This document shows, piece after piece, positions 33,660 to 36,760 of a DNA stretch of 36,760 nt. Both the position numbers and the translations under genes were made by a program. Within the stretch, counting starts at the first letter, position 1. The number at the start of each line of letters is the position of its first letter. Location of the stretch: NCBI RefSeq assembly GCF_003206495.1, contig NZ_NKUF01000029.1:1-36760 (forward strand). Direction: 5' to 3'. Under the pieces are notes generated by a model. The model had not been told where the DNA came from. It worked only from the letters and a program-made list of their open reading frames with translations, and searched no databases. Source of the stretch: Gluconacetobacter entanii. GTDB taxonomy: Bacteria; Pseudomonadota; Alphaproteobacteria; Acetobacterales; Acetobacteraceae.

Positions 33660-34164
33660 GACTTTCCGGTGACATGAACGCCATATGACCGGAAGCAGGC
33701 AATTCAAAACGGACGGGAAAAATGATTCATGAAGGACGCGCATGCCCTGAACCTCATCCTGATGAAGATCATGAACCTGAATCAAACCAGACCTGATGAC
33801 ATCAAATGCTGCCCGTTCATTTTTTCGGGGATCCATGAACCATCAGCATCAATCCGGAACGGTCGCGCACCTGTTCGCGGGCCTGATGCGTGTGGTCATG
33901 TTCAGGTTATGTATCAGTCTGGCTTTTGCCGGGTTCGTGAATTATTTTTATTTATTGTTAGCCACGAATATAACGGATATTCCTACAAAACACTTTTATG
34001 ATCCCATCTCACCAGAATCATTGCGCCATCAATGCAACCACCCTGAAAACATCTTCAAAGCGTGTACCGGTACGAATGTCTGATTGTGTCCTGCAGGAAT
34101 TTCGTTGCCCGTTATAACGGGGCCGGCCCCGCACGGGTTGCTTTGCCGTGGGGGAATATTACCG
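33660..34164. other. Intergenic region upstream of the porin, no gene accepted
   Basis: This 505-base stretch contains the porin promoter region and the 3' end of the MFS-GntR-VOC unit. A + strand frame (33796-34083, 95 codons, with a hydrophobic middle) has no ribosome-binding site or recognisable family and was not accepted. Adjacent palindromes lie at 34108-34130 and a stem-loop at 34127-34154. The centre (33930-34010) is AT-rich. Confidence 0.5.
34108..34154 (-). terminator. Clustered palindromes and stem-loop after the VOC gene
   Basis: CCCGTTATAACGGG (34108-34121) and GGGGCCGGCCCC (34119-34130) are overlapping perfect palindromes. CCCC G CACGG (34127-34136) then pairs with CCGTG GGGG (34146-34154) as a nine-pair stem with one bulged G. 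They lie 11-57 bases beyond the VOC stop codon and probably end the operon, although no clear U-run follows. Confidence 0.4.
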
Positions 34165-34692
34165 TCACAAAATCGCGGACGGCTGCCACAACAGGGTCGT
34201 GGCCGTTTTTTCATACAGCTTCCCTTGCGGAAAGCTGACCAGTTCCAGTTGCATCCCCCACGGGGCCAGAAAATATATCCATGTCTGGCCCGCGCTCGGT
34301 CCGCTATCGCGATAGGTCGGCTTCCCCAGCAGCCGTATGCCATGTCTTTTCAGATACGCAAGGGCCGCCTCAAAATCATCGACATAAAACGCCAGGTGAT
34401 GGCCCCCGACATCACTGTTAAGCGGGGGAGAGAGGCGTTGCCCCGAGACCTCGTACTGGAAGATTTCAAAGTTCGGTCCATTCCGGCACCGGAAAAACCT
34501 CAACTCACGCATGATGGCGTCGGCAGGAACATTCAGGTGTTCCGTCATCCAGTCATCAGCGGACCGGAACGGCCCAAGGGAATAGACCTGTTCGCACCCG
34601 ATGACATCGACGAAAAAACTGGTGGCCTCTTCAATATCCGGCACGGTAAAACCGACATGTTCCACACCGCGCAATCCCGGCAATCCGACCAT
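34165..34692 (-). CDS. VOC family (glyoxalase/extradiol dioxygenase fold) protein
   Basis: The 175-residue protein has the two beta-alpha-beta-beta-beta modules of the vicinal oxygen chelate superfamily. Likely metal ligands are His in GVEHVGFTV, His in GGHHLAFYVDDFEAAL and Glu in MQLELVSFP. The length fits glyoxalase I or methylmalonyl-CoA-epimerase-like members, but the reaction cannot be fixed. ATG 34692 follows GGAAGG by about nine bases. It lies 33 bases after a GntR regulator and is co-transcribed with the MFS transporter, so it probably acts on the imported compound. Confidence 0.85.
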   Translation of the reverse strand: MVGLPGLRGVEHVGFTVPDIEEATSFFVDVIGCEQVYSLGPFRSADDWMTEHLNVPADAIMRELRFFRCRNGPNFEIFQYEVSGQRLSPPLNSDVGGHHLAFYVDDFEAALAYLKRHGIRLLGKPTYRDSGPSAGQTWIYFLAPWGMQLELVSFPQGKLYEKTATTLLWQPSAIL

Positions 34693-34725
34693 AACCGCAT
34701 TCCTTCCGTCTGAGGTGCCCTGGCG

Positions 34726-35400
34726 TTACATCTGACCCGCCACTGCAGCTTCGTTCTTTTCGAATTCAAGGCGTGTCCTGCGGATATGCACCTGCAAAAG
34801 GCGCTCCGCATTGTAACTGTCGCGCCGCCGGATCGCGTCCATCAACAGCCTGTGTTCGGAATCAACGATCGTCCGCAGGCTGAACCCGACCTCATTCATA
34901 TAGGCCCGGCGATATTGCTGTGTCGTGTTCCAGTAGCGCACGATCATGGCGTTCAGTTCAGGCAATGATGAATATTCATAACTGCGCAGATGGAATTCCC
35001 GGTCCAGCGGAATGAACGCCTCGACGGTTGTGACCTGTTCCATCCGTTCCACAAGCGCCTCAAGCCCGTCCATGGCCTCTGCCGGCATGCGCTGCGTGCT
35101 TTCGCTCAGGGCAAGGGGTTCTATACGTTCACGGATCTTGTAGATCTCCAGGCATTGCGCCTGGTTCATGTGGGCAACCCATGCGCCCCGGTTCGCCTGA
35201 AGCGTCAGCAGGCCTTCGCTTTGCAGGGCCTTGAGCGCTTCCCTGACGGGAATACGGCTGGCGCCGAAATGTGCGGAGTAATCTTCCTGGCGAATGCGTG
35301 TTCCCGGTGCAAGTACGCCCGACAGGATATCGTGCCGCAACGCATCGGCAATCCGGCGGGCCGTAGGTGCAAGTGGCTGGGAGGCTGCATTGTCGGTCAT
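34726..35400 (-). CDS. GntR family transcriptional regulator (FCD subfamily)
   Basis: The 224-residue protein has an N-terminal winged helix-turn-helix (ALRHDILSGVLAPGTRIRQEDYSAHFGASRIPVREALKALQSEGLL) and an all-helical FCD effector domain with the metal-binding pattern in LDREFHLRSYEYS and VDSEHRLLMDAIRRRD. FCD regulators usually bind organic acids and repress the operon they belong to. ATG 35400 has AGGG seven bases upstream. It lies between the MFS and VOC genes with gaps of 37 and 33 bases, so autoregulation of the operon is likely. Confidence 0.93.
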   Translation of the reverse strand: MTDNAASQPLAPTARRIADALRHDILSGVLAPGTRIRQEDYSAHFGASRIPVREALKALQSEGLLTLQANRGAWVAHMNQAQCLEIYKIRERIEPLALSESTQRMPAEAMDGLEALVERMEQVTTVEAFIPLDREFHLRSYEYSSLPELNAMIVRYWNTTQQYRRAYMNEVGFSLRTIVDSEHRLLMDAIRRRDSYNAERLLQVHIRRTRLEFEKNEAAVAGQM

Positions 35401-35437
35401 ACGTTACCCTGCATGGAAAATCATGATCCCACCGCCA

Positions 35438-36751
35438 TCAGGATTTCACCGGCCCGTCCTCCGCCAGTCCCGAAAGGGGCACGGCAATCCCGCATGCTGG
35501 CGGTTCGCCAACGGGTGTAAAGGATTCCACCAGTATGGCAATAGCGACAAATCCCGCCAGCAACATGACCGATGCGCAGAGGAACGCCGCACCAAACGAC
35601 CCGGTCAGGCTCACCAGATATCCCGTCAGGACGGTTGCGATGATCCCCGCGCCGTTATTGACGAAATTCGCAATCCCGGTCACCGTGCCCCCGACCCCGC
35701 GTGGCGCAACCAGTGACGGCAGGCTCCAGATGATCGGGGCGGCGCTGGACAGGCCCCCAAGGGAGATGGATATCCAGAACACCGCCCATCCGGGACGATG
35801 CGTAAAAATGGACCCGATCATCGCCATGCCAAGCATGAAACCCAGCATGAGCATGGCCTTGCGTGTCCATGTGTCGTCATATCCACGGCGGCACAGCGCA
35901 TCAATCAGCCAGCCCCCGACAAACAGTTCGCCAATGGTCGCGACACCCCACGGTATCATGACGTAGATGGCGGACTGCATCATGCTGACATGCAGTTCAC
36001 GGACAAGGTAATTGGGCATCCATGTCAGGAACAGCGTGAAAAAATACCCATATGCGGCAAAGCCCAGGATGATGCCCCAGATCTTGCGCTGCCGCAGCAG
36101 GTGGGGAATGGTGGCCCAGCCACTTCCGGCCGTCGCCGTCCCTTCGGCACAGGCCCCGCCCGCCAGTATGTAACGATGTTCCTGTGCCGTCAGACGCGGA
36201 TGCCGTGACGGATCGCGATAGCCAAGGAAAAAGGCAACCGCGTAACACAGGCTGAAACATGCGGTCATGACAAAGGACCAGCGCCAGCCAAGATGGACCG
36301 CGACAAGTGCGACAAGCGGGACGCCCACCACATTGGCAAACCGCGCGGACGCGTCAAACACGGCCGTCGCCGTTCCGCGTTCACTGCGCGGGAACCAGTA
36401 TCCGGTGGCTTTCGTACCGGCCGGATAAGCCGGTGCCTCCGCCAGTCCCAGCAGCATGCGCGCGGCAAAGAACCCCGGAAAACCCTGTGCCAGCGCCATC
36501 AACCCCGATGACATCGTCCACAGGATCGTACTGAGCCGCATTGTCGCGCGTGCCCCAAAGCGATCGGCCAGCAGCCCGCTGGGGATCTGGGCGAAGGCAT
36601 AGACCCAGAAAAACCCGCTGAAAAGCCAGCCAAGCTGAATGTTTGTCAGGCCATATTCCCCCTTATGTGGACGGCCTTTACGATGCAAGAGGTCACATTG
36701 ATTGCATTGTCGTATCTTTCTTCTGCGTATTTTCGCTCCAGCGAAATGCAC
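35438..36751 (-). CDS. MFS transporter (ACS family), N-terminus aberrant at the window edge
   Basis: From EYGLTNIQLGWLFSGFFWVYAFAQIPSGLLADRFGARATM onward (about 36658 down to 35438) this is a typical anion:cation symporter-family MFS protein, like sugar-acid transporters, with helices 2-12 intact. Helix 1, normally a hydrophobic segment ending in a Tyr-x-Asp-Arg motif, is missing. The preceding in-frame residues are basic and cysteine-rich (KIRRRKIRQCNQCDLLHRKG), and the frame stays open to position 36760. The next frame holds an INVTSCIVKA segment that would suit the end of helix 1, hinting at a frameshift. A GTG at 36751 is the formal start and is not convincing. It is the first gene of the MFS-GntR-VOC operon. 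Confidence 0.8.
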   Translation of the reverse strand: MHFAGAKIRRRKIRQCNQCDLLHRKGRPHKGEYGLTNIQLGWLFSGFFWVYAFAQIPSGLLADRFGARATMRLSTILWTMSSGLMALAQGFPGFFAARMLLGLAEAPAYPAGTKATGYWFPRSERGTATAVFDASARFANVVGVPLVALVAVHLGWRWSFVMTACFSLCYAVAFFLGYRDPSRHPRLTAQEHRYILAGGACAEGTATAGSGWATIPHLLRQRKIWGIILGFAAYGYFFTLFLTWMPNYLVRELHVSMMQSAIYVMIPWGVATIGELFVGGWLIDALCRRGYDDTWTRKAMLMLGFMLGMAMIGSIFTHRPGWAVFWISISLGGLSSAAPIIWSLPSLVAPRGVGGTVTGIANFVNNGAGIIATVLTGYLVSLTGSFGAAFLCASVMLLAGFVAIAILVESFTPVGEPPACGIAVPLSGLAEDGPVKS

Positions 36752-36760
36752 TGATACTGT

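Noticed and set aside
33796-34083. 95-codon + strand frame with a hydrophobic centre
   Set aside because: It lacks a Shine-Dalgarno and homology, and lies in the porin promoter region. A small membrane protein cannot be fully excluded.
1-36760. CRISPR array, prophage or integrated plasmid
   Set aside because: No regularly spaced repeats, integrase, transposase or phage structural genes were recognised on either strand.

Overview
The window is GC-rich, densely coding chromosomal DNA. It most resembles an acetic acid bacterium (Acetobacteraceae, Komagataeibacter/Gluconacetobacter type). I infer this from the codon usage, the AT-rich GAAGCTTTTT/AAAAAGCTTC hairpin near 2600 (a type I associate with this group), an Acetobacter-like alpha-amino acid ester hydrolase, and the abundance of OprB/TonB outer-membrane proteins. 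I see no rRNA, tRNA, CRISPR array, prophage or complete insertion sequence. It reads as metabolic and transport accessory chromosome.

Layout. 386-2416: a DOPA-dioxygenase-family protein and an exported glucoamylase-domain protein. 2637-5524: an Lrp/AsnC regulator divergent from a saccharopine-dehydrogenase-type oxidoreductase, then a D-2-hydroxyacid dehydrogenase. 5538-8789: a solitary Eco57I/DISARM DrmMI-like adenine methyltransferase with no restriction partner. 9042-12635: an EamA/DMT exporter, a polysaccharide-deacetylase/cyclic-imidase-like hydrolase and, divergent from it, an ethanolamine-type APC permease. 12687-14982: rlmJ and an AbgB-type M20 peptidase. 15285-16831: a fluoride riboswitch followed by a fluoride-type CLC antiporter gene that carries a one-base frameshift. 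16906-18849: an exported alpha-amino acid ester hydrolase/CocE protein. 19023-24322: a divergent sulfonate uptake locus, with ssuCB on one side and a TonB receptor plus ssuA on the other. 24434-26500: a Tat-exported phosphocholine-type phospholipase C preceded by three Pho-box-like heptamers. 26543-32011: an exported YdcF/DUF218 protein, a second TonB receptor, a DUF2905 protein and a ketopantoate-reductase-family enzyme. 32067-36760: an OprB porin and an MFS-GntR-VOC operon whose transporter lacks a recognisable first membrane helix next to the window edge.

How it fits together. Much of the window deals with scavenging and stress: sulfur from sulfonates (outer-membrane receptor, periplasmic binder, inner-membrane ABC), phosphate from phospholipids (Pho-controlled phospholipase C), sugars through OprB, and fluoride export. 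The most striking sequence signal is at 15285-15383. It is a fluoride aptamer with a complementary pseudoknot, and its 3' strand can alternatively pair with a downstream GGGAGGA ribosome-binding-like sequence over 11 of 12 positions. The antiporter gene it should control is broken in a C tract at 16507-16511.
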